This document shows positions 44,664-51,994 of a stretch of 64,000 nt of DNA, piece after piece (the first letter of the stretch is position 1; every line of letters starts with the position of its first letter). Under the pieces are notes generated by a model that ran no database searches, was not told the DNA's origin, and worked only from the letters and a program-made list of their open reading frames with translations. The position numbers and the translations under genes are program-made. Source of the DNA: UBA9619 sp964630665. GTDB lineage: Bacteria; Pseudomonadota; Gammaproteobacteria; Arenicellales; UBA868. The stretch is taken from contig CAZVVN010000001.1 in assembly GCA_964630665.1 (NCBI GenBank), forward strand, positions 58,277-122,276. The letters are read 5' to 3'.

Positions 44664-45752
44664 ATGATTCGTCGAGTCAATAATTTCAGCGCCGGACCGT
44701 CTACCTTGCCCCTGGATGTACTGGAGGAGGCTCAGGCTGAATTCGTGGATTACCACGGTGCCGGGATGGCATTGATTGAAATGAGCCACCGGGGCAAACA
44801 TTTTGATGCGGTTCACCACGAAGCCATGGCGATGTCCCGTAAGGTGTTTCAGGTCCCAGACGATTTCCAGGTTCTGTTTCTTCAGGGTGGGGCAACCCTG
44901 CAATTCTCCATGGTGCCGATGAATCTGCTTCAGCAACGAACCCGTGCTGGCTATGTCGATTCCGGTAGTTGGGCGCAAGGCGCAATTAGCGATGCCCGGC
45001 ACTATGGTGAGATCTACACGGCCTGGGATGGGCATGGATGTAACTACACGCGGATGCCCGCAACCGAAGAGCTGCAGCTACAGCCTGACACCTGTTATTT
45101 GCACATCACCTCCAATGAGACTATTGGTGGAATAAGGTACGTCGACTGGCCAGCCGTCGACGTTCCCTTGATCTGTGATATGTCCTCGGATTACATGTCC
45201 CGGTCCATTCCCTGGGGCCGCTTCGATCTGGTTTACGGAGGGCTGCAGAAGAACCTTGGGCCCGCGGGTATGGCACTGTTATTCGTCCGGGATTCGATTC
45301 TGGAACACTGCAACCGGAACATCGGGCGTTACTTGCGCTATGACATCCATGCTGAAAAAGACTCGATGTTCAACACGCCGCCGGTGTTTCCGATCTACAT
45401 GTTGGGCAAGATCCTGAAATGGATGGATGCCAGAGGCGGCCTTGAGACGATAGAGACCGAAGCAGAGGCAAAGGCAGCAATCCTTTATTCTGTCATTGAT
45501 AGCAGTGATGGTTATTTTCACTGTCCGGTTGATATGGGCTCTCGTTCGGTGATGAATGTGGTTTTCCGCTTGGCCAGCGAAGAACTCGAGAAACACTTCC
45601 TTGATGAATCAGAATCGGCGGAACTGCTCAACCTCAAGGGGCACCGCAGCGTAGGTGGTTGTCGGGCCAGCATCTATAACGCCATGCCCAGAGAAGGGGT
45701 ACAGGCGTTGGCTGATTTCATGATCGATTTCAGGGAACGTCACCCGGTTTGA
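44664..45752 (+). CDS. serC: Phosphoserine aminotransferase
   Basis: A 362-residue class V PLP aminotransferase of serine synthesis, which converts 3-phosphohydroxypyruvate and glutamate to phosphoserine. It opens with NNFSAGPSTLPLDVLEEA, has the LFLQGGATLQF segment near residue 74, and the PLP lysine is Lys196 in GGLQKNLGPAG. The tail HRSVGGCRASIYNAMP is the SerC hallmark. GGAG lies seven bases before the ATG. It follows serA by 30 bp, so the two form a serine-synthesis operon, with a DUF1015 gene next. It also accepts phosphohydroxythreonine in pyridoxal synthesis in other bacteria. Confidence 0.94.
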   Translation: MIRRVNNFSAGPSTLPLDVLEEAQAEFVDYHGAGMALIEMSHRGKHFDAVHHEAMAMSRKVFQVPDDFQVLFLQGGATLQFSMVPMNLLQQRTRAGYVDSGSWAQGAISDARHYGEIYTAWDGHGCNYTRMPATEELQLQPDTCYLHITSNETIGGIRYVDWPAVDVPLICDMSSDYMSRSIPWGRFDLVYGGLQKNLGPAGMALLFVRDSILEHCNRNIGRYLRYDIHAEKDSMFNTPPVFPIYMLGKILKWMDARGGLETIETEAEAKAAILYSVIDSSDGYFHCPVDMGSRSVMNVVFRLASEELEKHFLDESESAELLNLKGHRSVGGCRASIYNAMPREGVQALADFMIDFRERHPV

Positions 45753-45780
45753 GCGATTGCCTGCCGGCAGGTAAACCCAC

Positions 45781-47019
45781 GTGACCCAGATTCGCCCGTT
45801 TCGACCCTACCTGGTCACTGCAGATCGCGCAGCGGCGGTCGTTGCGCCTGCGTATGACTCAATGGTGCCAGCTGAGCGAGCGGCTTTCAGCAACGATAAC
45901 CCTTCTAATTACATCAATACCATGCGGGTTGAGGAGGAATTTTCTGAATCTGACCGCCCGTCGGCCGAAACGCTGCTCGAGCGCAATCGGGCGACTGTGC
46001 AGAGATTGCTGGACGACGGTTCGTTTCGACAGTTCGAAGAAGAAGCCCTCTACATCTATCGCCTGCAGGCTGGTCACCATGTCCAGACGGCCGTGGTCGC
46101 TGAAGTTCCTATCGAGGAGTACGAAACGGGACGGATTCGACGCCACGAACACACCCGGCCAGATCACGAAGACAGGCTGACCCGGTATCTCGAGGTCGTT
46201 GGGGTGAGTTCAAGCCCGGTCTGCCTGGCTTACCCGGAAAGCTCATCAATCAACGCCTTGATTTCAAAGATCACCAGCCGTGTTCCAGAACTGGATTTAC
46301 TGTCCGATGACGAGGTCAGACAACTGGTCTGGCGCGTCACTGACGAACGCGAGATTGAAACTCTACAGCAGCAGTTTTCTTCTGTGTCGGCAGCCTATTT
46401 GACCGATGGTCACCATCGAACAGCCGCAAGTAGTCGTTATTCTGCCAGCCAGTCTGCAAAAGGTGATGATAAGGGTAGCGGTTCCTGGAAATACTTCCTG
46501 GCTGCACTGTTTCCTGCCAGTGAACTGAGGATCTTGGCATTCAATCGGTGTGTCAGAGATCTTAACGGATTGTCGGTCCAAAGCCTGGTTGAAGGGATCG
46601 GCAAGCACTTCGTCGTTGAGGCGTTGAGTGACCCGGAAAAGATCACTTTGCCATGCGTATCTGGTGAGTTTACGATGCTGACCGGCGGATCCGTCTATCG
46701 GCTCAAGGTGAGACCTGAATCAGTCCCGGAGGACCCCGTAAACAAGCTCGATGTATCTCTTCTACAGAACCTGATTCTGGAACCTCTTCTGGGTATCACC
46801 AATAGCCGGTCAGACGTCCGTCTGGATTACATAACTGGCAATTCTGGCCTTAAAGGGCTGCAGCAACGTTTGTCCGAAGGTTGGCAGATCGCGTTCGCTT
46901 GTTTCCCGACATCGATGAAGGAACTGATGACGGTTGCAGATCAGGGGCGTGTGATGCCAGCGAAGTCAACCTGCTTTGATCCCAAGGCACGCTCGGGAGT
47001 TTTTCTGCGTTTCTTCTAA
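45781..47019 (+). CDS. DUF1015 family protein
   Basis: A 412-residue protein of the DUF1015 family, often annotated as a kinase-like or SpoVT-like protein without known activity. It starts with RPFRPYLVTADRAAAVVAPAYD, the family N terminus, and has the conserved YLTDGHHRTAAS near residues 202-213 and the RRHEHTRPDHEDRL segment. The gene begins with a GTG 28 bases after serC, and DUF1015 genes are frequently linked to serA and serC elsewhere, so it may act in serine metabolism. No catalytic residue can be assigned. It is followed by a 405-bp gap before the C1 genes. Confidence 0.85.
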   Translation: MTQIRPFRPYLVTADRAAAVVAPAYDSMVPAERAAFSNDNPSNYINTMRVEEEFSESDRPSAETLLERNRATVQRLLDDGSFRQFEEEALYIYRLQAGHHVQTAVVAEVPIEEYETGRIRRHEHTRPDHEDRLTRYLEVVGVSSSPVCLAYPESSSINALISKITSRVPELDLLSDDEVRQLVWRVTDEREIETLQQQFSSVSAAYLTDGHHRTAASSRYSASQSAKGDDKGSGSWKYFLAALFPASELRILAFNRCVRDLNGLSVQSLVEGIGKHFVVEALSDPEKITLPCVSGEFTMLTGGSVYRLKVRPESVPEDPVNKLDVSLLQNLILEPLLGITNSRSDVRLDYITGNSGLKGLQQRLSEGWQIAFACFPTSMKELMTVADQGRVMPAKSTCFDPKARSGVFLRFF

Positions 47020-47424
47020 ACCCGGTTGAGCCAGGCACAGTGCTGTTAATGGCAGTAAAATGAAGGGTTGGCATCTTACGGTTTAGGTGTCCGGTGTCGC
47101 AAAGCAGATGCCGGATGTCGCGCCCAAATCAGTACCACTGCGGGCTAAATCTACAATCCCGCTACGGTGATTCGTCTCCTCCTTACCGGAGAAAGGCTGG
47201 GAATGAACAAATCATTCAGTCTAATCGATGGCGCTGCGTTCAGATTCAGCCACGTACCAGAATTGGGTAAAATCAAGCCCTGCCGAGCATCAACTGAATG
47301 GCCCCAAGCGGATGGGTATAGTTTGATACCAGCTGCGTGCACGGGTCTTGTGACTTTCAACCAGCATACGTCATTCTGGTTGATCCTGTGAACATTCACC
47401 TCTATACCGGAAAGCCTCGAACTC
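47020..47424. other. Intergenic region upstream of the C1 gene run
   Basis: A 405-bp region that likely carries the promoter of the corrinoid-protein operon. Two weak hairpins were seen: GCGGG/CCCGC at 47140-47162 and TCTCC/GGAGA at 47175-47192. No cobalamin-riboswitch B12 box or other known RNA motif was recognised. A 74-codon frame here has no family support and is treated as non-coding. Confidence 0.5.
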
Positions 47425-48129
47425 ATGACCGACACTGAACAAGAACTGGATCTGCGTTCCCTGTCCGATGAAGAACTTGTCGAACAGATGCACGATGATC
47501 TTTACGATGGTTTGAAAGAGGAGATCGAAGAAGGAACCAACATCCTGCTTGAGCGAGGATGGGCCCCGGACAAGCTCCTAGCTGATGCACTGGTAGAAGG
47601 CATGCGCATCGTCGGTATCGACTTTCGCGACGGAATCCTGTTTGTCCCCGAGGTGCTGATGTCTGCTAACGCGATGAAAGGAGGCATGGCCATCCTGCGC
47701 CCGCTGCTGGCCGAGACCGGTGCCCAGACGATCGGCAAGGTTGTCATCGGGACGGTCAAGGGCGACATCCATGATATCGGCAAGAACCTGGTCGGGATGA
47801 TGCTAGAAGGTGCGGGCTTCGAGGTCTACAACATCGGTATTAATAACCCGGTTGAGAATTACCTGGAGGCGATCGAAGAGCACAAGCCCGACATTGTCGG
47901 AATGTCTGCCCTGTTGACGACCACGATGCCCTACATGAAGGTCGTCATCGACACTATGATCGAACAGGGTATTCGAGACGATCATATTGTCATGGTCGGT
48001 GGCGCTCCATTGAACGAGGAGTTCGGTACGGCTATCGGTGCGGACGCTTACTGTCGAGATGCGGCTGTTGCTGTCGAGACAGCTAAGCGCCTGATTGCGG
48101 AGCGGCGCGGAGAACCACTGCCAGCCTGA
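47425..48129 (+). CDS. Corrinoid (B12-binding) methyltransferase protein, MtbC/MtgC-like
   Basis: A 234-residue corrinoid protein of the kind that carries a methyl group on cobalt between two methyltransferases. Residues 15-95 form the helical cap, with VPEVLMSANAMKGGMAIL as the conserved cap end. The Rossmann-like B12 domain follows, with the lower-ligand motif Asp114-x-His116-xx-Gly119 in GDIHDIGKN, then SALLTTTMPYM and VGGAPL. It starts the C1 gene run. The substrate methyltransferase, usually of the MttB/MtgB kind, is not in the window. A glycine-betaine or methylamine role is possible but open. Confidence 0.92.
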   Translation: MTDTEQELDLRSLSDEELVEQMHDDLYDGLKEEIEEGTNILLERGWAPDKLLADALVEGMRIVGIDFRDGILFVPEVLMSANAMKGGMAILRPLLAETGAQTIGKVVIGTVKGDIHDIGKNLVGMMLEGAGFEVYNIGINNPVENYLEAIEEHKPDIVGMSALLTTTMPYMKVVIDTMIEQGIRDDHIVMVGGAPLNEEFGTAIGADAYCRDAAVAVETAKRLIAERRGEPLPA

Positions 48130-48245
48130 ATCGATTTTCAAGAAAGCCGAAGATGAGACAGATAGCGGCCCCATTGGGCGTGACTACCCGCTGGCGGATT
48201 TGTCCCAACCTGCTTCATGCGAAGGGGTTTAAAGGAACTGGTTGA

Positions 48246-48866
48246 ATGAACCAGAAAAACAGGAGATTGATCATCGCCTGCGGTGCCTTGGCCCGTGAGA
48301 TTCAGCAGGTCATCAAGTTGAACGGATGGACCGGGACGGACGTCCAATGCCTGCCAGCGAGTCTCCACAATCGACCGGAAAACATACCGCCTAGGGTGCG
48401 CGAGAAGATCGAGGCTCAGGCTCCGCACTATCAGCAGATCTTTGTGGCCTACGCCGACTGTGGTACCGGAGGGTTGCTGGATTCAGTACTGGCGGAAAAA
48501 GGTGTAGAACGCCTGGAAGGTGCGCATTGTTATCAGTTCTATGCTGGCTCTTCAGTATTTGACCAGGTGCAGGCAGCTGAACCCGGTACGTTTTATCTGA
48601 CCGACTTTCTGGTCCGGCATTTTGACCGGCTGGTGATCAAAGAACTTGGTCTTGATCGCCATCCCCATCTCAGGGACACTTATTTCGGGAATTATTCCCG
48701 CCTGTTGTACCTTTCACAGGAGAACTCGGCCGAGCTTGTTCAACAGGCCCGTCAGGCGGCGGATCGGCTGGACCTTCGGTTTGAGCAGTTGTCAACAGGT
48801 TTCGGAAAACTCGCTGTGCAGATTAGGCAATTCGTAGATTCTCGCCCGGCAAGAGGCCTCGATTGA
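48246..48866 (+). CDS. DUF1638 family protein in the corrinoid operon
   Basis: A 206-residue member of DUF1638. Conserved cysteines are visible in IACGALAREI (near residue 12), YADCGTGG (about 73-80) and GAHCYQFYAG (about 92-101); the spacing suggests a metal or corrinoid-related site. The AAGGAA site lies eight bases before the ATG. Its position between the corrinoid protein and methyl-THF genes, and the known tendency of DUF1638 genes to lie beside corrinoid methyltransferase genes in methanogens and anaerobes, suggest a helper role in corrinoid methyl transfer. No activity is known, so this is a prime unknown in the set. Confidence 0.85.
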   Translation: MNQKNRRLIIACGALAREIQQVIKLNGWTGTDVQCLPASLHNRPENIPPRVREKIEAQAPHYQQIFVAYADCGTGGLLDSVLAEKGVERLEGAHCYQFYAGSSVFDQVQAAEPGTFYLTDFLVRHFDRLVIKELGLDRHPHLRDTYFGNYSRLLYLSQENSAELVQQARQAADRLDLRFEQLSTGFGKLAVQIRQFVDSRPARGLD

Positions 48867-49171
48867 TGGCCAAACTTATTACGGTCTACTGGCGGGACAT
48901 CCCGTCACAGGTCATCGCCAAAAAAGGGCGCACAATAAGCAAAGTTCAACTGAGTCAGCGCTTTCAAGAAGCTATTGACCGAGCAGCCATGCGAGCGGGT
49001 AAAGGAAGCAGTGACGCCTATCTCAGTGAGTGGCGGCGCGAAGCGACGACCTGTTGTGACGACCTAGATGAGGTCGCCAGAGAGACCGCAGACTCGCTGG
49101 AGAACCACTATTCAGATGATGATCTACTGGTACTGATTCGTGCCAAAGGCGTTAGTCTGGGAAAACTCTGA
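48866..49171 (+). CDS. 'Virulence factor' family small protein
   Basis: A 101-residue protein of the family misnamed 'virulence factor' (Virulence_fact). Recognisable segments are LITVYWRDIPSQVIAKKGR at the start and the C-terminal RAKGVSLGKL; the middle is a helical, charged stretch. The ATG overlaps the stop of the DUF1638 gene by one base (TGATG). The family is commonly encoded with MTHFR and methyl-THF methyltransferase genes in marine alphaproteobacteria, so a C1 role is more likely than virulence. The function is unknown. Confidence 0.8.
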   Translation: MAKLITVYWRDIPSQVIAKKGRTISKVQLSQRFQEAIDRAAMRAGKGSSDAYLSEWRREATTCCDDLDEVARETADSLENHYSDDDLLVLIRAKGVSLGKL

Positions 49172-49190
49172 TTCCAATCCGGCGAGTAAC

Positions 49191-49667
49191 ATGTACGTGG
49201 TACGAAGATGGTCTGTGCGCAATGCGCGGGCGCTTGAACTGCTCTACCAGTGGTTTGAACGCGGCTTGAGAATTCTTCACCCACTATGGCTGTCGATCGG
49301 TTATCAACGAATGGAGCGCCCCGTCAGGGTGGTCGAACGATTGATCAAGGAGGTTCTGTTCGACTGCAGGATGTGTGGCCACTGCCTCCTTGGTGAGACG
49401 GGTATGTCCTGCCCGATGAACTGTCCAAAGGAGCTTCGAAATGGGCCTTGTGGCGGGGTCCGCGAAGATGGTGGCTGTGAAGTTGTGCCGGCCATGGACT
49501 GTGTCTGGATCGATGCCTGGGCGGGTTCCAGGCGTATGCGAGACGGATCTAGGATATTCCAAGTGCAGCCTGCTCTGGAAAATACCCGGCGCGGACATTC
49601 TTCGTGGTTACGAGAAGCCCGCCTTACGAAAAGGTCTTTGTCCCTGGGCAAGGATATACATCAATGA
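49191..49667 (+). CDS. MTHFR C-terminal-domain protein (cysteine-rich, stand-alone)
   Basis: A 158-residue protein of the methylenetetrahydrofolate-reductase C-terminal family (DUF5981). Eight cysteines are clustered at 59, 62, 65, 74, 78, 87, 96 and 104, in CRMCGHCLL, SCPMNCPK, GPCGG and GGC contexts. The spacing is suited to Fe-S clusters or zinc. In acetogens such a domain helps pass electrons to MTHFR. Here it is a separate protein and its gene overlaps metF by four bases (ATGA). The ATG at 49191 starts the family sequence; an upstream in-frame GTG overlaps the previous gene and is rejected. Confidence 0.85.
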   Translation: MYVVRRWSVRNARALELLYQWFERGLRILHPLWLSIGYQRMERPVRVVERLIKEVLFDCRMCGHCLLGETGMSCPMNCPKELRNGPCGGVREDGGCEVVPAMDCVWIDAWAGSRRMRDGSRIFQVQPALENTRRGHSSWLREARLTKRSLSLGKDIHQ

Positions 49668-50683
49668 CAGGGACTGATGATGAGATCCATCAACCGGGGG
49701 GCAGCGTGGCACCTGGATACTCTTCTGCAGGTCGACTGGAGCAGATCTTAAGAGCCGGTCATTTCGCTGTGACTGCGGAACTTTCTCCTCCGGATTCTGC
49801 AGATCCTGCAGAAGTCTATCGGCGCGCCGCGCTTTTTGCCGGCCACGTGGATGCGATCAACGCGACAGATGGTTCAGGTGCCAACTGCCACATGTCTAGT
49901 GTTGGGGTGTGCTCATTACTGACCCGTTCCGGATACTCCACCGTGATGCAGATCTCGTGTCGGGATCGCAATCGAATTGCGATCCAAGGTGATGTACTCG
50001 GTGCCGCTGCCATGGGGGTCAGCAACATTCTGTGCCTGACCGGGGATGGCGTACAGGCTGGAGATCAGCCAGACGCCAAGGGTGTGTTTGACTTTGATTG
50101 TATGTCTCTGCTCAAGACCGTCTGCTGTATGCGAGATGAGTCCCGTTTTCTGAGTAACCGTAAATTGTCGTCACCACCGAAAGTATTCGTCGGTGCTGCT
50201 GCCAATCCTTATGCACCACCATTGGACTTCCGCCCGTACCGCCTCAAGAAAAAAATCGAAGCTGGAGCCCAGTTCGTCCAGACACAGTATTGTTTTGATG
50301 TCCAACGGTTCCGTCAATTTATGACACGAGTGCGTGATCTTGGCCTCCATGAGCACTGCTTTATTCTGGCTGGCGTCGGCCCCCTGGTGTCTGCGCGAGC
50401 TGCGGACTGGATTCGGAAGAACGTCCCAGGAGTCTGTATTCCAGACAACGTCATCTCACGCTTGCAAGGTGCCCGTGATCAGCGCCAAGAGGGGATCGCA
50501 ATCTGCATCGAACTGATGCAGCAGATCCGTGAAATCGAAGGTGTGAGCGGCCTGCATATCATGGCTTACCGGCAGGAGCGATCAGTCGGTGAAATTGTCC
50601 GGGGCTCAGGAGTGCTGGATGGGCGTAGGCCATTCAACCCACACCCAGTTCAATCCAACTTAATTCAAAGGGGCGTTCAGTGA
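49664..50683 (+). CDS. Methylenetetrahydrofolate reductase (MetF-like)
   Basis: A 339-residue flavin-dependent MTHFR that interconverts methylene- and methyl-tetrahydrofolate. It has VTAELSPPDSADPAEV near residue 34, LCLTGDG for flavin binding near 125, and FVQTQYCFD followed by ILAGVGPLVS, all typical of MetF. The ATG overlaps the stop of the cysteine-rich protein gene, and the next gene starts in its stop (GTGA), so these genes are coupled. It is likely to run in the oxidising direction here, turning methyl-THF from the corrinoid route into methylene-THF. It lacks the C-terminal domain that the neighbouring protein supplies. Confidence 0.9.
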   Translation: MTGTDDEIHQPGGSVAPGYSSAGRLEQILRAGHFAVTAELSPPDSADPAEVYRRAALFAGHVDAINATDGSGANCHMSSVGVCSLLTRSGYSTVMQISCRDRNRIAIQGDVLGAAAMGVSNILCLTGDGVQAGDQPDAKGVFDFDCMSLLKTVCCMRDESRFLSNRKLSSPPKVFVGAAANPYAPPLDFRPYRLKKKIEAGAQFVQTQYCFDVQRFRQFMTRVRDLGLHEHCFILAGVGPLVSARAADWIRKNVPGVCIPDNVISRLQGARDQRQEGIAICIELMQQIREIEGVSGLHIMAYRQERSVGEIVRGSGVLDGRRPFNPHPVQSNLIQRGVQ

Positions 50684-51588
50684 CGACCACAGTAATCAGT
50701 TCTGCCAGCAGGGAAGTCCGTATCGGTTTTGATCAGCGATTCTGCATTATTGGCGAGAGAATCAACCCAACCGGTCGTAAAACTCTGTCCGAGGAGATGC
50801 GCCAGCGGGATTACAGCCGGGTTGAGGCAGATGCGCTGGCTCAGGTGGCGGCCGGTGCACACATGCTTGATGTTAACGCCGGTATCCCACTGGCTGATGA
50901 AGCGGCGATTCTCGCCGAGTGCGTGCAACTTGTTCAGGGACTCACAGATGTGCCATTGTCCATTGACTCGTCAATTGTCGCGGCGCTTGAATCAGGTCTT
51001 TCGGTGTATCAAGGCAAGGCTTTGGTGAATTCGGTCACCGCTGAAGAGGAGCGTCTGGAGAGCGTGTTGCCACTGGTGAAAAAGTTCAATGCAGCTGTAG
51101 TGGCGATTTCCAATGATGAAACTGGCATCTCTGAAGATCCGGACGTGCGCTTCGAGGTCGCAAGAAAGATCGTTGAACGCGCAGCAGATCATGGTATCCC
51201 GCGACACGACGTGATCGTCGACCCGCTGGTGATGCCTATAGGGGCATTGAATGATGCTGGTCGGCAGGTCATACACATTCTTCGGAGGTTGCGCGAGGAA
51301 CTCAAGGTAAACTCGACCTGTGGAGCATCGAACATCAGTTTTGGTCTGCCTAACCGTAATGGCCTGAACTCGGCTTTTCTGGCTATGTCTATTGCCGCCG
51401 GAATGACCTCGGCAATCACCAATCCGATGCATTCTGAAGTGATGCAGGCGGTTTCCGGAGCGGATGTCATGATGGGGCATGACCCGGACTGTCTGCACTG
51501 GATCAGGAAATATCGTGAGCCGGCGACATCGGGGCCGACTGCTGCACGGGATCAACGTCGCAGTCGGCGGCGCAGGTCTTCGAAATGA
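50680..51588 (+). CDS. Methyltetrahydrofolate:corrinoid methyltransferase (MtgA/AcsE/MtrH-like)
   Basis: A 302-residue TIM-barrel protein of the dihydropteroate-synthase-like pterin-binding family. Early motifs are CIIGERINPTGRK and AGAHMLDVNAG, then PLSIDSS, and the pterin-site SNISFGLPNRNG. It moves a methyl group between a corrinoid protein and tetrahydrofolate; here transfer to THF is expected, as in S. meliloti and acetogen MtgA. It starts with a GTG in the metF stop (GTGA) and ends in ATGA with the next gene. The C-terminal tail of about 20 residues is very arginine-rich, which is common in this group. Confidence 0.92.
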   Translation: MTTTVISSASREVRIGFDQRFCIIGERINPTGRKTLSEEMRQRDYSRVEADALAQVAAGAHMLDVNAGIPLADEAAILAECVQLVQGLTDVPLSIDSSIVAALESGLSVYQGKALVNSVTAEEERLESVLPLVKKFNAAVVAISNDETGISEDPDVRFEVARKIVERAADHGIPRHDVIVDPLVMPIGALNDAGRQVIHILRRLREELKVNSTCGASNISFGLPNRNGLNSAFLAMSIAAGMTSAITNPMHSEVMQAVSGADVMMGHDPDCLHWIRKYREPATSGPTAARDQRRSRRRRSSK

Positions 51589-51989
51589 GCGTTGACCGGC
51601 ATCACGGAGGCTGTTTGTGCCGTGCTGTCACTTTTGAAACAGAAGCTGATCTTCGCGAGGTCCTGGTTTGTCACTGCTCTCAGTGCCGGCGGAGCAGCGG
51701 GCACTTGTGGGCGGCCACAGCAGCGCCGGCTGACAAGGTCACCATCCATGGCCGGAGTGATCTGCGATGGTACCGATCGTCTGATAGTGCACAAAGAGGT
51801 TTCTGCAGTCAGTGCGGTTCCAGCCTTTTCTGGAAGCGGGATGGATCTTCGTCTTTGTCGATTTCGGCAGGTTGTCTGGAATTACCGACCGGACTTCGGA
51901 CCGGATCGCATATCTACGTTGAGGATGCTTCGGATTATTACGCGATTCACCCAGATGAACACCGTCGCGGCATCAGCGAGGTAGATTAG
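51585..51989 (+). CDS. GFA (glutathione-dependent formaldehyde-activating) family protein
   Basis: A 134-residue zinc protein of the GFA/CENP-V fold. The zinc cysteines are visible in GGCLCRAV, CHCSQCRRSSG and FCSQCGSSLF. Classic Gfa speeds the joining of formaldehyde and glutathione, but many GFA proteins have other or unknown roles. The ATG overlaps the upstream methyltransferase stop (ATGA). Within a set of methyl-THF genes, a formaldehyde-related role is reasonable but unproven. The end of the gene is five bases from the RACo-like gene. Confidence 0.82.
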   Translation: MSVDRHHGGCLCRAVTFETEADLREVLVCHCSQCRRSSGHLWAATAAPADKVTIHGRSDLRWYRSSDSAQRGFCSQCGSSLFWKRDGSSSLSISAGCLELPTGLRTGSHIYVEDASDYYAIHPDEHRRGISEVD

Positions 51990-51994
51990 ACCAA

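Noticed and set aside
47140..47192. Hairpins that might be part of a cobalamin riboswitch
   Set aside because: The stems are short (5 bp) and no B12 box or other conserved core of the cobalamin riboswitch was recognised, despite the B12-related genes that follow.
47167..47391. A 74-codon frame in the gap before the corrinoid gene
   Set aside because: It starts at a GTG with no ribosome site, has no family features, and codon use and composition look non-coding. The opposite strand is also open over the same bases, so it is probably chance.
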